Shown: positions 1 to 7,794, counted from the stretch's first letter. The stretch: 16,965 nucleotides of DNA from DASUPK01 sp036520315 (GCA_036520315.1 DATDJZ010000044.1:1-16965), one strand, 5' to 3'. Numbers and translations: made by a program. Notes: generated by a model from the letters alone, not told the origin.

Positions 1-1023
1 GCCCATCAGGTTGAAGGTGCCGTCGTTCTCCTGGGCGGGGCCGAGGACGATCTCCTCGAGCGTGCCGTCCTGGTGCGTGGCCACGCGGGCGCCACGCGGC
101 AGCGAGGGATGGAAGGTCGCCATCCCCCAGTGGTAGCCGCGGCCCGGTGCTTCCTTCGCACGAGCCAGCGGGGAGCCGATCATCACCGCGTCGGCACCAA
201 CGGCGATCGCCTTGGAGACGTCGCCCCCGGTCCGCATGCCGCCGTCGGCGATCACGTTGCAGTAGTTGCCCGTCTCCATCATGTGCTGGCCGCGAGCGGC
301 GGCGACGTCGGCGATCGCGGTCGCCTGGGGAACGCCGATGCCGAGCACGCCGCGGGTGGTGCACGCGGCGCCCGGGCCCACCCCCACCAGGACGCCGACG
401 GCGCCGGTGCGCATCAGGTGGAGGCCGGTGTTATAGGAGGCGCAGCCGCCGACCACGCAGGGCACGTCGAGCGAGGCGATGAACTCCTTCAGGTTGAGCG
501 GCTCGGTCTGGTTGGAGACGTGCTCGGCCGAGATCACGGTGCCCTGGATGACGAGGATGTCGAGGCCTGCCTCGAGCGCGGTCTCGTAGTACTGGGTCAC
601 TTTCTGGGGAGTGAGCGAGCCGCAGGCGACGACGCCCTCTGCCTTGATCTCCTCGACCCGCTGGGCGATCAGCTCGGCCTTGACCGGCTCGGCGTAGACC
701 TCCTGCATGATCCGCGTGGCGACTTCCTTCGGAGCCGCCGCGATCTCGTCGAGCTTCTCGTCGGCGTTCTCGTAGCGCGACCAGATCCCCTCCAGGTTGA
801 GCACACCCAGTCCGCCGAGCTTGCCGATCAGCCCCGCGGTCTTCGGGCTGACCACGCCGTCCATCGCGGAGGCCAGCAGCGGCAGCTCGAAGCGGTACGG
901 ACCGAGGGTCCAGGTGACGTCGATGTCGTCGGGATCGCGCGTCCGCCTCGAGGGGACGATCGCGATGTCATCGAAGCCGTATGCCCTGCGGCCCTTCTTG
1001 CCGCGGCCGATCTCTACTTCCAT
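1..1023 (-). CDS. guaB3: GuaB3-family IMP dehydrogenase/GMP reductase-like protein (3' end cut off by window)
   Basis: Cytoplasmic TIM-barrel enzyme of purine nucleotide metabolism. The N-terminus EIGRGKKGRRAYGFDDIAIV followed by PSRRTRDPDD is typical of the GuaB3 branch. The 341 codons present continue without the CBS-domain insert of true GuaB. The catalytic loop GPGAACTTR has its cysteine at residue 221 (codon 361-363), and the phosphate-binding stretch DGGMRTGGD follows. Family members are roughly 370-390 aa, so a few dozen C-terminal residues lie beyond the left edge. The ATG at 1021-1023 matches the family start. There is only a weak SD, but a TAGGGT hexamer lies 6 nt upstream, suggesting a leaderless message. 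The gene follows the sugar kinase gene but is separated from it by a terminator. Whether GuaB3 proteins act as IMP dehydrogenase or GMP reductase varies; a cyanobacterial GuaB3 has been reported to be a GMP reductase, so the reaction here is not certain. Confidence 0.9.
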   Translation of the reverse strand, partial: MEVEIGRGKKGRRAYGFDDIAIVPSRRTRDPDDIDVTWTLGPYRFELPLLASAMDGVVSPKTAGLIGKLGGLGVLNLEGIWSRYENADEKLDEIAAAPKEVATRIMQEVYAEPVKAELIAQRVEEIKAEGVVACGSLTPQKVTQYYETALEAGLDILVIQGTVISAEHVSNQTEPLNLKEFIASLDVPCVVGGCASYNTGLHLMRTGAVGVLVGVGPGAACTTRGVLGIGVPQATAIADVAAARGQHMMETGNYCNVIADGGMRTGGDVSKAIAVGADAVMIGSPLARAKEAPGRGYHWGMATFHPSLPRGARVATHQDGTLEEIVLGPAQENDGTFNLMG

Positions 1024-1029
1024 TGGCCC

Positions 1030-1035
1030 ACCCTA
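1030..1035 (-). promoter_or_regulatory. Possible -10 element for leaderless guaB3 transcript
   Basis: On the minus strand the hexamer TAGGGT (TANNNT pattern) ends 6 nt before the guaB3 ATG, which would place the transcription start at or next to the A of the start codon. No convincing -35 is visible; the matching position falls in the T-tract of the upstream terminator. This is an inference from spacing only. Confidence 0.35.
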
Positions 1036-1051
1036 CGTTCGTTCGCGGACG

Positions 1052-1072
1052 AAAAAACCCCGCGTCGCGGGG
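1052..1072 (-). terminator. Rho-independent terminator after the PfkB kinase gene
   Basis: Read on the minus strand, a perfect GC palindrome (CCCCGCG-A-CGCGGGG, 1058-1072) is followed directly by six T residues (1057-1052). This is a classic intrinsic terminator. It lies 71 bp after the kinase stop codon and 28 bp before guaB3, so it should separate the long upstream run from guaB3. Confidence 0.8.
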
Positions 1073-1143
1073 CCGGAAATGCGGTGTTAGCGGCGTTTCG
1101 GAGGTCCTTCACCAACGCCCCGCCAAGGATAACAGCGGTCCCG

Positions 1144-2103
1144 CTAGACCTTCGCGGGCGCCTCGAGCTCGCGCGCCTCCACCCCCGCCAGGAGGCGCTC
1201 CACCTCGCCCGGATCGATGCTGCCGGCGCCGAAATGGTGGGTCGACTCGGCACCGCACGCGACGGCGAAGCGCAGGCAGTCCTCGTTCGGGCGGCCGTCG
1301 TAGCGGGCCGCAACGAACCCGGCGAGGAAGGCGTCCCCGGAGCCGACGGTGGCGACCGGCTCGACCTGGGGAGCGCTGACCTCGTAGGTGTGGCGCTGGT
1401 CGTCGTCACCGAGCAGCGAGGCCATGCAACCCTCGGGCCGCGTGATCACCGCGTTCGCCGCCCCGAGCTCGATCAGGCTGCGGAGCCCGTTCTGCAGGTC
1501 CTCGAGGTCGTTGAACTCGTGCCCCACGGCGCCCTCGGCCTCGCTCAGGTTCGGGGTGACCGCCGCCGGCTCGGCACGCAGCGAGGCGAGCAGCGGCTCG
1601 CCCTCGGTGTCGACGACCGTCTCCACCCCGAGCGCCTTGAGCTCCTCCACCATCCGCGCGGAGAAGGTGGCGGGGACGGACGGCGGCAGGCTGCCGGCGA
1701 TCGCGCAGATGCGCGCGCCGCGAGCCAGGTAGAGCAGCTTCTCGAGGAAGCGCTCGAGCTCCTCGGTGGTCACGTCCGGACCCCGCTCGTTGATCTCGGT
1801 CTGTTCCCCGGAGGTGGGGTCGATAACCGCGAGGTTGGTACGCGACTCGCCCGCGATCCAGGTGAAGTCCGTGAGGATCGACTCCTCGGCCAGGGACTCC
1901 ATCAGGCGGGCGCCGGTGGGGCCGCCGGCCAGACCGGTGGCGATCACGGGCCGGTCGAGAAGCTTCAGTGATCGGGCGACGTTCACTCCCTTGCCGCCGG
2001 CCACGGTGCTCGCCTCGACGGCACGATGGCGATTTCCCTGGCGGAAGCTCGGCACCGCCACGGTCCGGTCGATCGCCGCGTTCAGGGTGACGGTCAGGAT
2101 CAC
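1144..2103 (-). CDS. 1-phosphofructokinase-type PfkB-family sugar kinase
   Basis: A 319-aa cytoplasmic kinase of the PfkB/ribokinase family, closest in pattern to FruK/LacC hexose-phosphate kinases, which phosphorylate fructose 1-phosphate or tagatose 6-phosphate with ATP. Visible motifs are the N-terminal TLNAAIDRT, GGKGVN (36-41), GSLPP (137-141), TPNLSEAE (183-190) and the anion-hole/catalytic motif VGSGDAFLAGF with catalytic Asp257. Length is normal. The start is GTG at 2101-2103, overlapping the dacA stop in a GTGA arrangement, which implies translational coupling. No PTS fructose transporter or FruR regulator is in the window, so the physiological substrate cannot be told from context. 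A terminator follows the gene. Confidence 0.88.
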   Translation of the reverse strand: MILTVTLNAAIDRTVAVPSFRQGNRHRAVEASTVAGGKGVNVARSLKLLDRPVIATGLAGGPTGARLMESLAEESILTDFTWIAGESRTNLAVIDPTSGEQTEINERGPDVTTEELERFLEKLLYLARGARICAIAGSLPPSVPATFSARMVEELKALGVETVVDTEGEPLLASLRAEPAAVTPNLSEAEGAVGHEFNDLEDLQNGLRSLIELGAANAVITRPEGCMASLLGDDDQRHTYEVSAPQVEPVATVGSGDAFLAGFVAARYDGRPNEDCLRFAVACGAESTHHFGAGSIDPGEVERLLAGVEARELEAPAKV

Positions 2104-3455
2104 CCCGCGCCACCTTCCCGCTCCATCCTCTGGCGCCTCCTGCGCATCCGTTCCTCGTGCATCCTTCGCCTCTCCTCGGGAGTCCTCTGTCGGGGCGATC
2201 GCTGCGGCTCCTGCCGAGGTCGCGGGACCGGGATTTCGGCCGGTGGGGATCCGCGCACTCTCATGATCACCAGCAGTCCTACAAGTATCACGATCCCCGC
2301 AAGCACAATCAGCATGATCGGATTCTCGGCGGTCGACAGCGCCTTGTCGAGGACCGTCGCCGCCCCCACGGCATGTGCCGCGACCAGGCGACTGACAGCG
2401 GCCGGCTTGCCGTCGACGGTCACCTTGACGCGCCCGAGGACCTGACCATCACGCACGGCCCCGCTGACCTCGTCCGGGGCGCTCACCCGGGTGCTGACGC
2501 GCTGGCCCTCGCGCACGGTCACGGTCAGCGGCCGCCGGGCGACCAGCGCCAGGTGACTGTCCCGGTAGTCGAGCTTCGGCGAGGCGATCTCCTCTCCCTG
2601 GCTCACCTCCTCCACCGGGTGGTAGAGGGAGAAGCCGTAGTCGAGCAGCCCGAGCGTGCTCTGATCGCGCGCGTACTCGCTCGAGGTGCCGAGCACCGCC
2701 GAGATCAGGGTCGTCGAGCCTCGTGTGCCGGAGCCGACGAGCACGTAGCCCGCGTCGAGGGTGTGGCCGGTCTTGACGCCGTTGACCCACGGCGCCTGCC
2801 CCAGCAGCGTGTTCCGGCTGGTCACGGTCCGCGGGTGGTCCCCGCTGCTGAGTGTCGCGGCCGGCGTGTTCACGATGCGGGCGAAGAGGCGATTGCGCAT
2901 CAGGATCGATGCGAGGGTCACCAGGTCGTGGGCGCTCGAGTAGTTGTCGGGGTCGTCGAGCCCGATCGGGTTCGCGTAGCTCGTGTCCGCCAGGCCGAGC
3001 CGCCGGGCGGTCCGGTTCATGTCGTTGACGAAGGCGGGCACCGACCCCGAAACCGCCACAGCCAGCGTCTCGGCGGCATCGCTCGCACTCGGCAGGAGCA
3101 GCGCGTAGAGCAGGTCGCGAACCCGCATCCGCTCGCCGGCGCGAAGGCCGAGCCGGACCTCGGCCGGATTGCTGACCCGGTATGGGGGCACGGTCACCGT
3201 CCGGTTGGGCCGCAGATCGTGGAGCGCGAGGTAGGCGGTCATCAGCTTCGTGGCGCTCGCGATCGACAGGCGCTGATTGGGCGCCTTGGCGGCGATGACC
3301 GAATCGTCCCTGGGGTCGAGCAGGATCCAGGCCCGGGCATCCAGCCTGGGAGGGTCGGCGGCGATGGCCCTGGCGGGCAGAGCCACCAGGAGAATCGCCA
3401 CGACGATCGCGAGCGCGGCGCGGATGCGCCCCTGCCTGAGTCCCGAAACGGGCAC
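2100..3455 (-). CDS. dacA: D-alanyl-D-alanine carboxypeptidase (peptidase S11 family)
   Basis: Penicillin-binding serine peptidase that trims the terminal D-Ala of peptidoglycan stem peptides outside the membrane. Residues 1-33 form a signal peptide (basic start, hydrophobic 13-30, ALPARA-like end). The active-site SxxK is S67-A-T-K70 and the third motif is K228-T-G230. The second motif, normally SxN, reads S123-A-S125, so the usual Asn is replaced by Ser. After a beta-rich domain (about 295-365) there is a C-terminal membrane helix (380-399) and a proline/arginine-rich tail of about 50 residues, presumably cytoplasmic, giving 451 aa in total. Many family members instead end in an amphipathic anchor. 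The start is GTG at 3453-3455, 2 bp after the stop of the LysM gene, and the stop overlaps the kinase start, so it is co-translated with both. Confidence 0.92.
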   Translation of the reverse strand: MPVSGLRQGRIRAALAIVVAILLVALPARAIAADPPRLDARAWILLDPRDDSVIAAKAPNQRLSIASATKLMTAYLALHDLRPNRTVTVPPYRVSNPAEVRLGLRAGERMRVRDLLYALLLPSASDAAETLAVAVSGSVPAFVNDMNRTARRLGLADTSYANPIGLDDPDNYSSAHDLVTLASILMRNRLFARIVNTPAATLSSGDHPRTVTSRNTLLGQAPWVNGVKTGHTLDAGYVLVGSGTRGSTTLISAVLGTSSEYARDQSTLGLLDYGFSLYHPVEEVSQGEEIASPKLDYRDSHLALVARRPLTVTVREGQRVSTRVSAPDEVSGAVRDGQVLGRVKVTVDGKPAAVSRLVAAHAVGAATVLDKALSTAENPIMLIVLAGIVILVGLLVIMRVRGSPPAEIPVPRPRQEPQRSPRQRTPEERRRMHEERMRRRRQRMEREGGAG

Positions 3456-3457
3456 GG

Positions 3458-3775
3458 TCAGCGCAACGCTATTCGCTGGCCCTCGAGCAGGGCCTGCGGG
3501 TCGAGATCGGGGTTGAGCTGCAGGAGCGTGCTCTCGTCGATCCCGGTCTTCACCGAGATCTTGCCGAGCGTGTCGCCCGGCTGGACGACCCAGACTCCCT
3601 TGCGCACCGCCTTGCGGCCGACCTTGCTGACCTCGGTGCTCCCATCCCCTCCGTTGTCCCCGTTGTCGGATCCCCCCGACGTGGTCACGATCACCACGAC
3701 CACCAGTACCAGGGCCGCGATCAGAGCAAGCATCGCGAATGCGCGGACGAAATAGTTCGGCTTGAAATCCGGCAT
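3458..3775 (-). CDS. Small membrane-anchored LysM-domain protein
   Basis: A 105-aa protein with one membrane helix (about 9-32), a short glycine/aspartate-rich linker (34-47) and a C-terminal LysM domain (about 61-104) starting VWVVQPGDTLGKIS and ending LLEGQRIALR. LysM domains bind N-acetylglucosamine-containing glycans, so the domain should reach into the cell wall while the N-terminus stays in the membrane. The start chosen is the ATG at 3773-3775. The open frame continues 48 codons upstream, but that part is Arg/Pro-rich, lacks family character and overlaps pyrF. The gene lies 25 bp after pyrF and 2 bp before dacA, fitting a cell-wall pair with the carboxypeptidase. Confidence 0.85.
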   Translation of the reverse strand: MPDFKPNYFVRAFAMLALIAALVLVVVVIVTTSGGSDNGDNGGDGSTEVSKVGRKAVRKGVWVVQPGDTLGKISVKTGIDESTLLQLNPDLDPQALLEGQRIALR

Positions 3776-3800
3776 TCGCGGGCCGCGATGGTAGCCGGGA

Positions 3801-4685
3801 CTACCCCCGCAAACTCCATACCGCCGCGCGCAGCTCCTCCGCCGCGGCGGCGGGGTCGTCGGCCCGGGCGATGCTCCGGGAGGCCGCGACCAGGATCGAC
3901 GCGGGGCGGCCGGGAGCAAGCGCCGGACCCAGGTCCTCAGGCTTGCCCCCCTGGGCGCCCACGCCGGGGATCAGGAAGACGGAGTCCGGCATCAGCTCGC
4001 GGAGCCGGCCCATGTGCTGGGGGGCGGTGGCGCCGACCACCGCGCCCACGCCCGAGAGCCCGGCCTCTCCCGCGAGCCGCGGAGCCGCCTCCGCTACCAG
4101 AGCGGCGAGCTCCTCATGCAATGGCCGCTCGCCGAGCTGCGCGTCCTGCAGCCGTTCGGCCCCCGGATTCGAGGTCCGCACCAGCAGGAAGACACCGGCT
4201 CCGGCGGCCTGGGCTGCCTCGACCAGCACCCCGATCGCGTCGTCCCCGAGCAGCGGGTTCGCCGTGAAGGCGTCGGCCCCGAGACCGCCGACGGCTCCCC
4301 AGGGTGTCTCGGTCTCGCCGACCAGCGCCTGGCCGTACGCGGCCGCGGTCACGGGAACGTCCCCGCGCTTGCCGTCGGCGACCACCAGGAGCGCCTCGCG
4401 GTGCGCCGCTCGGCAGACCTCGTCCAGCGCCCACCAACCGTGCTGGCCGAGCCGCTCGAAGCAGGCGAGCTGCGGCTTGATCGCGACGCACGCCGATCCG
4501 GCCACCTCGATCAGCCGGTTGCAATCTTCATAGACCGCCACCGCCGCCCGCTCGGCGGCGTCCCGGAGATCGCCCTCCGGCGCCGATTCCGGCGGCAGTG
4601 AGCTCGGGTCGGGATCGAGCCCAAGGCAGATCTGGCTCCGGCGCTCCTCGACGAGCGCCGTCAGCCGGTCAGCAAAGGGGCGCGT
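3801..4685 (-). CDS. pyrF: Orotidine 5'-phosphate decarboxylase, type 2; unusual start codon
   Basis: Catalyses the last step of UMP synthesis, OMP to UMP plus CO2, in the cytoplasm. The catalytic motif ADGKRGDV carries Asp104, Lys106 and Asp109 (numbering from the proposed start). IKPQLACFE with Lys70 and the N-terminal substrate-binding LGLDPDP (21-27) are also present. No ATG, GTG or TTG lies in frame before LGLDPDP; the first GTG (4539-4541) is codon 49 and would delete that motif. Family alignment by eye puts the start just before RPFADRL, where the codon is ACG (4683-4685), 4 nt after the HU stop. I therefore propose ACG, or an ATG altered by mutation or sequencing error. A CTG at 4662-4664 is a second choice. 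From ACG the protein is 294 aa, slightly longer than usual. It is followed after 25 bp by the LysM gene. Confidence 0.85.
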   Translation of the reverse strand, partial: TRPFADRLTALVEERRSQICLGLDPDPSSLPPESAPEGDLRDAAERAAVAVYEDCNRLIEVAGSACVAIKPQLACFERLGQHGWWALDEVCRAAHREALLVVADGKRGDVPVTAAAYGQALVGETETPWGAVGGLGADAFTANPLLGDDAIGVLVEAAQAAGAGVFLLVRTSNPGAERLQDAQLGERPLHEELAALVAEAAPRLAGEAGLSGVGAVVGATAPQHMGRLRELMPDSVFLIPGVGAQGGKPEDLGPALAPGRPASILVAASRSIARADDPAAAAEELRAAVWSLRG

Positions 4686-4689
4686 CTGG

Positions 4690-4974
4690 TTAGTCGCCGC
4701 CTTTGACCTTCTTCTTCAGCCCCGAGCCGGCCGAGAAGCGGGGCACCTTGCCGCCGGGGATGAAGATCCGCTCGCCGGTTCTCGGATTCACGCCCTGCCT
4801 GGGGCCGCGCTCGGCGACGGCGAACTTGCCGAAGCCCGTGAAGTTCACCTCGCCACCGCCCTGGAGGACGTCGGTGATCGCTTCGAGCACCGCGTCGACC
4901 GCCTGGCCCGCCTCCTTCTTGTTTCCGATCCTGCTGTCGCGCGCGAGCACGTCGAGGAATTCAGCCTTGGTCAC
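4690..4974 (-). CDS. hup: HU-family nucleoid DNA-binding protein
   Basis: A 94-aa histone-like protein. The N-terminal helices start MTKAEFLDVLA; the beta-arm region contains GFGKFAVAERGPRQGVNPRT (the signature with the DNA-intercalating Asn-Pro) and ends with PRFSAGSGLKKKVK. HU dimers bend and compact DNA. Length matches classic HU and there is no long lysine/alanine tail as in mycobacterial HupB. The start is GTG at 4972-4974, supported by a strong GAGGAGG SD 6 nt upstream. A 52-bp gap separates it from tldE, and the pyrF frame starts 4 nt after its stop. Confidence 0.93.
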   Translation of the reverse strand: MTKAEFLDVLARDSRIGNKKEAGQAVDAVLEAITDVLQGGGEVNFTGFGKFAVAERGPRQGVNPRTGERIFIPGGKVPRFSAGSGLKKKVKGGD

Positions 4975-5004
4975 GTCTGCCTCCTCGGGTTGGAGTGGGG
5001 GCCG

Positions 5005-5010
5005 AGCCTA
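5005..5010 (-). promoter_or_regulatory. Possible -10 element upstream of HU
   Basis: On the minus strand TAGGCT lies in the 52-bp gap between tldE and the HU gene, placed to give a 5' leader of about 20-25 nt that contains the GAGGAGG SD. The -35 region does not match a consensus. It suggests HU can be transcribed independently of the TldD/TldE run. Confidence 0.3.
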
Positions 5011-5026
5011 ACAGCGCCTCCCGAGC

Positions 5027-6397
5027 CTACGACCCGCCGATCGCCATCTCCGCGACCAGGAACGGCGCGCTGTGGACCGAGCCTCCGAAGGGGACCCAGC
5101 GCACCTCGGAGCCCACCGCCTGCACCGCCGCGAGAGTGCTGAGCAGCTCGCCCGCGATCGTGAACTCCCGGAGCGGCTCGGCCAGCTCCCCGCCTCGGAT
5201 CGCCTTGCCCGTGGCGCCGACCGAATAGCGGCCGGTGACCGGGTTGACCCCCGAGTGCAGGCCGGCCACCTCGGTGATGTAGACGCCGTCGCCGGCCCGC
5301 TCGAGCAGCTCCCGGAGCGAGAGCTCACCGGGCTCGATCATCAGGTTCGACGGACTCACGGAGGGCGGCGAGCGGTAGGAGGCGCGGGACGCGTTTCCGG
5401 TCGAGGCCGCCCCGCCCCGGCGAGCCGTGTAGCTGTCGTGAAGGTAGGCGAGCAGCTTCCCGTCGCCGACCAACGGGGTTCGCGATCGCGGCGTGCCCTC
5501 CCCGTCGAACGGCGCGCTGGCGAGCCCACCCGGATCCGTGCCGTCATCCGCCACGCGAAGCGCGGTGGAGGCCACCTCGTCGCCGAGCCGGTCCGCGAAG
5601 GGCGAGCGGCCACGCTGAACCTCGTCCGCGGAGAGCGCTCCGCCGATGAAGCCGGCGAAGCTGGCCGCCACCCGATCCGAGAGCACCACGGGACAGCTCC
5701 GCGACTCCGGCTTGGTCGCCCCGAGCATCGAGCTCGCCTCGTCACCGGCCTCGGCGCCGATCTCACCCGCGTCGAGATCGCGAGGCGAGCGAGCCACGCC
5801 GAACCCCAGCCCGGTCTGGACCTCGGAATCCTCCGTCGCCATCGCCTGGAGGAACGAGTAAGCGGCCGAGGCGCCGAACGCTCCCGAGACCCCGCGGGAG
5901 GTGGAGATCGCCGCGGTCGAGTCCTCGTCGACGTAGACGACCTCCTCGACCCCGGTGACCCGCGAATCGCGGTCGAGCGCCACCCGCTCGATCCGCTTCG
6001 CCAGGTCGATCACCTCGGCCGTCTCGGTCGAGGCGACTCCCTCGTCGTGCAGGCCGGGGATCTCGGTGGCCTCGCCCGATGACTCCGGCGCGGCCGAGCT
6101 CTCGTCCTCGTCCGCCACGCGGGCCGCGCCGACCGCCGCCCCGGCCAGCTCGGTCAGGCCGGCCTCCGAGAGATCCGTCCCGTAGGCGTAGCCCGTGCGC
6201 GCGCCGATCCAGGCCCTGATGCCCACCCCGCGCCCGGACGCCTCGGTGAGGCTCTCGACCTCCCCCGCGTGGACCCGGACCTCACGGCTGCGCGATCCCT
6301 CCGCCCACGCCTCGGCGTCGCTGGCCCCTGCGGCTGTGGCGGCCTCCGCGGCTCGGCGCGCGAGCTCCTCCAGGTCAGCGGGCGCGGACTCGGTCAT
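5027..6397 (-). CDS. tldE: TldE/PmbA-family protein (partner of TldD)
   Basis: A 456-aa cytoplasmic protein of the TldD/PmbA family. It starts with the Ala/Glu-rich helix ARRAAEAATAAGASDAEAW and the usual SREVRVHAGEVESLTEA strand. The C-terminal half includes STGNASRASYRSPPSVSPSN, LMIEPGE, LLERAGDGVYITEVAGLHSG and VNPVTGRYSVGATG, all typical of TldE. It lacks the HExxxH motif, as expected for the non-metal-binding subunit. In E. coli TldD and TldE form a heterodimeric metalloprotease that degrades unfolded peptides, matures microcin B17 and processes the CcdA antitoxin. The ATG at 6395-6397 overlaps the tldD stop (ATGA), so equal production of the two subunits is likely. Confidence 0.92.
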   Translation of the reverse strand: MTESAPADLEELARRAAEAATAAGASDAEAWAEGSRSREVRVHAGEVESLTEASGRGVGIRAWIGARTGYAYGTDLSEAGLTELAGAAVGAARVADEDESSAAPESSGEATEIPGLHDEGVASTETAEVIDLAKRIERVALDRDSRVTGVEEVVYVDEDSTAAISTSRGVSGAFGASAAYSFLQAMATEDSEVQTGLGFGVARSPRDLDAGEIGAEAGDEASSMLGATKPESRSCPVVLSDRVAASFAGFIGGALSADEVQRGRSPFADRLGDEVASTALRVADDGTDPGGLASAPFDGEGTPRSRTPLVGDGKLLAYLHDSYTARRGGAASTGNASRASYRSPPSVSPSNLMIEPGELSLRELLERAGDGVYITEVAGLHSGVNPVTGRYSVGATGKAIRGGELAEPLREFTIAGELLSTLAAVQAVGSEVRWVPFGGSVHSAPFLVAEMAIGGS

Positions 6398-7794
6398 ACC
6401 GCCGTTCCCCCGACGGTCATGCCGCGAATCCGGACGTGGCCCTGGCCGGTCCCGACCGGCGCCGTCTGACCGGACTTGCCGCAGAAACCCGTCTTCATCT
6501 CGAAGTCCGATCCGACCGCGTCGATCCGCGCGAGTGCCTGCAGGCAGTTGCCGATCAGGGTGGCGCCGCGACAGGGCTTGGTCACCTTTCCGCCCTCGAT
6601 CAGATAGCCCTCGGACACGCCGAAGACGAAGTCGCCGGTCGCCGGCTCCACCTGACCGCCGCCGAAGGAGACCGCGTAGAAGCCGCGGTCGACCTCGCCG
6701 ATGATCTCCTCCGGATCCGCGTCGCCCGGCTCGATGTAGGTGTTGGTCATCCGCGGGATCGGCAGGTCCCGGAAGCTCGCCCGGCGGCCGTTGCCGGTCG
6801 AGTCCGTCCCGTCGCGGCGGGCGCGCAAACGGTCATAGAGGTAGGAGGTCAGGCGCCCCTCCTGGATCACCGCCGTCTTGTGGCTCCGGGTCCCCTCGTC
6901 GTCGATCCCCCCGGTCCCCCACTCGTGCGGCATGGTGCCGTCGTCATAAGCGTTGAGCAGCGGCTCGGCGACCTTCTCGCCCATCCGGTTCGCGTAGACG
7001 CTGGCACCCTTCTGCACGGCGTCCGCCTCGAGCCCGTGCCCGGTCATCTCATGGAAGAGGACGCCGCCGAACCCCTTGCCGACCACCACGGTCATCTCGC
7101 CCGCCGGCGCCGGGTCCGCGCCGAGCAGCGTGATCGCCTTGCGGGCGGCCTGGTCCGCGATGCGCGCCGGGTCGCCGTCCAGAAGCTCGAAGCCGCGGTG
7201 CTCGCCCAGCGTCTCGAATCCCGTCTCCACTGTCCCATCCTTCCGCGCCACCACCTGCACCCCCAGCCGGACACGGGTGCGATCGTCGCCGGCCTGGAGC
7301 CCCTCTGAGTTGAATACCGCCACACGGCGACGCCCCTCGCTGTAGCTGGCCGAGGCCTGCGCCACCTCGGGGCCGGCCGAGCGGGCGCGCTCGTCGAGCT
7401 CTCGCAGCACCTCCGCCTTGCGCTCGGCCGGGACCGACGCCGGGTCCACGTCGATCTCCTGCAGCTCGGGCGGTCTGGCCGCCTCCAGCGCGATCGGCTC
7501 GGTGGCGCTGCCGCCGAGAGCACTCGCCAGCCCATCGGCGGCGCGCAGCAGATCCTCCTCAGCCAGCCCGTCGACGTGGGCGAGGCGCGTCACCTCGCCG
7601 TCGATCACCCTGACCCCGGCGCCGCGCTCGCTGCCCGACTGCGGGCGCTCGACGCGCGACTCGTCGATTGAGAGGCTGAAGCCGCGGCGTTCCTCGCAGA
7701 AGAGCTCGGCGAAGTCGCCGCCGCGTGCCACCGCCCGTTCGAGCGCGCGCTCTGCGACGTCCGGGTTGACGAGAGAGTCGACGGTCCCGCTCAT
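6394..7794 (-). CDS. tldD: TldD-family zinc metalloprotease subunit
   Basis: A 466-aa catalytic subunit of the TldD/TldE protease. The zinc motif HEMTGHGLEAD has H248, E249 and H253, matching the family HExxxH. The metal-site cysteine is C438 in the conserved GFCGKSGQ near the C-terminus. NAYDDGTMPHEWG, YDRLRARRDGTDSTGNGRR and SFGGGQVEPATGDF are also characteristic. It should cleave small unfolded peptides together with TldE. The ATG at 7792-7794 overlaps the stop of the 77-aa upstream gene (ATGA), and its own stop overlaps the tldE start. The substrate is unknown. Confidence 0.94.
   Translation of the reverse strand: MSGTVDSLVNPDVAERALERAVARGGDFAELFCEERRGFSLSIDESRVERPQSGSERGAGVRVIDGEVTRLAHVDGLAEEDLLRAADGLASALGGSATEPIALEAARPPELQEIDVDPASVPAERKAEVLRELDERARSAGPEVAQASASYSEGRRRVAVFNSEGLQAGDDRTRVRLGVQVVARKDGTVETGFETLGEHRGFELLDGDPARIADQAARKAITLLGADPAPAGEMTVVVGKGFGGVLFHEMTGHGLEADAVQKGASVYANRMGEKVAEPLLNAYDDGTMPHEWGTGGIDDEGTRSHKTAVIQEGRLTSYLYDRLRARRDGTDSTGNGRRASFRDLPIPRMTNTYIEPGDADPEEIIGEVDRGFYAVSFGGGQVEPATGDFVFGVSEGYLIEGGKVTKPCRGATLIGNCLQALARIDAVGSDFEMKTGFCGKSGQTAPVGTGQGHVRIRGMTVGGTAV

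Noticed and set aside
73..1971. 632-codon open frame on the plus strand
   Set aside because: It is antisense to guaB3 and the PfkB kinase, both with clear family motifs; its product is Arg/Gly/Asp-rich with no recognisable domain, as expected from GC-rich codon bias.
2157..3755. 532-codon open frame on the plus strand
   Set aside because: It is antisense to dacA and the LysM gene, and the composition is that of a shadow frame.
3776..3919. N-terminal 48-codon extension of the LysM protein
   Set aside because: It overlaps pyrF and is Arg/Pro-rich; starting at 3775 puts the membrane helix near the N-terminus as expected.
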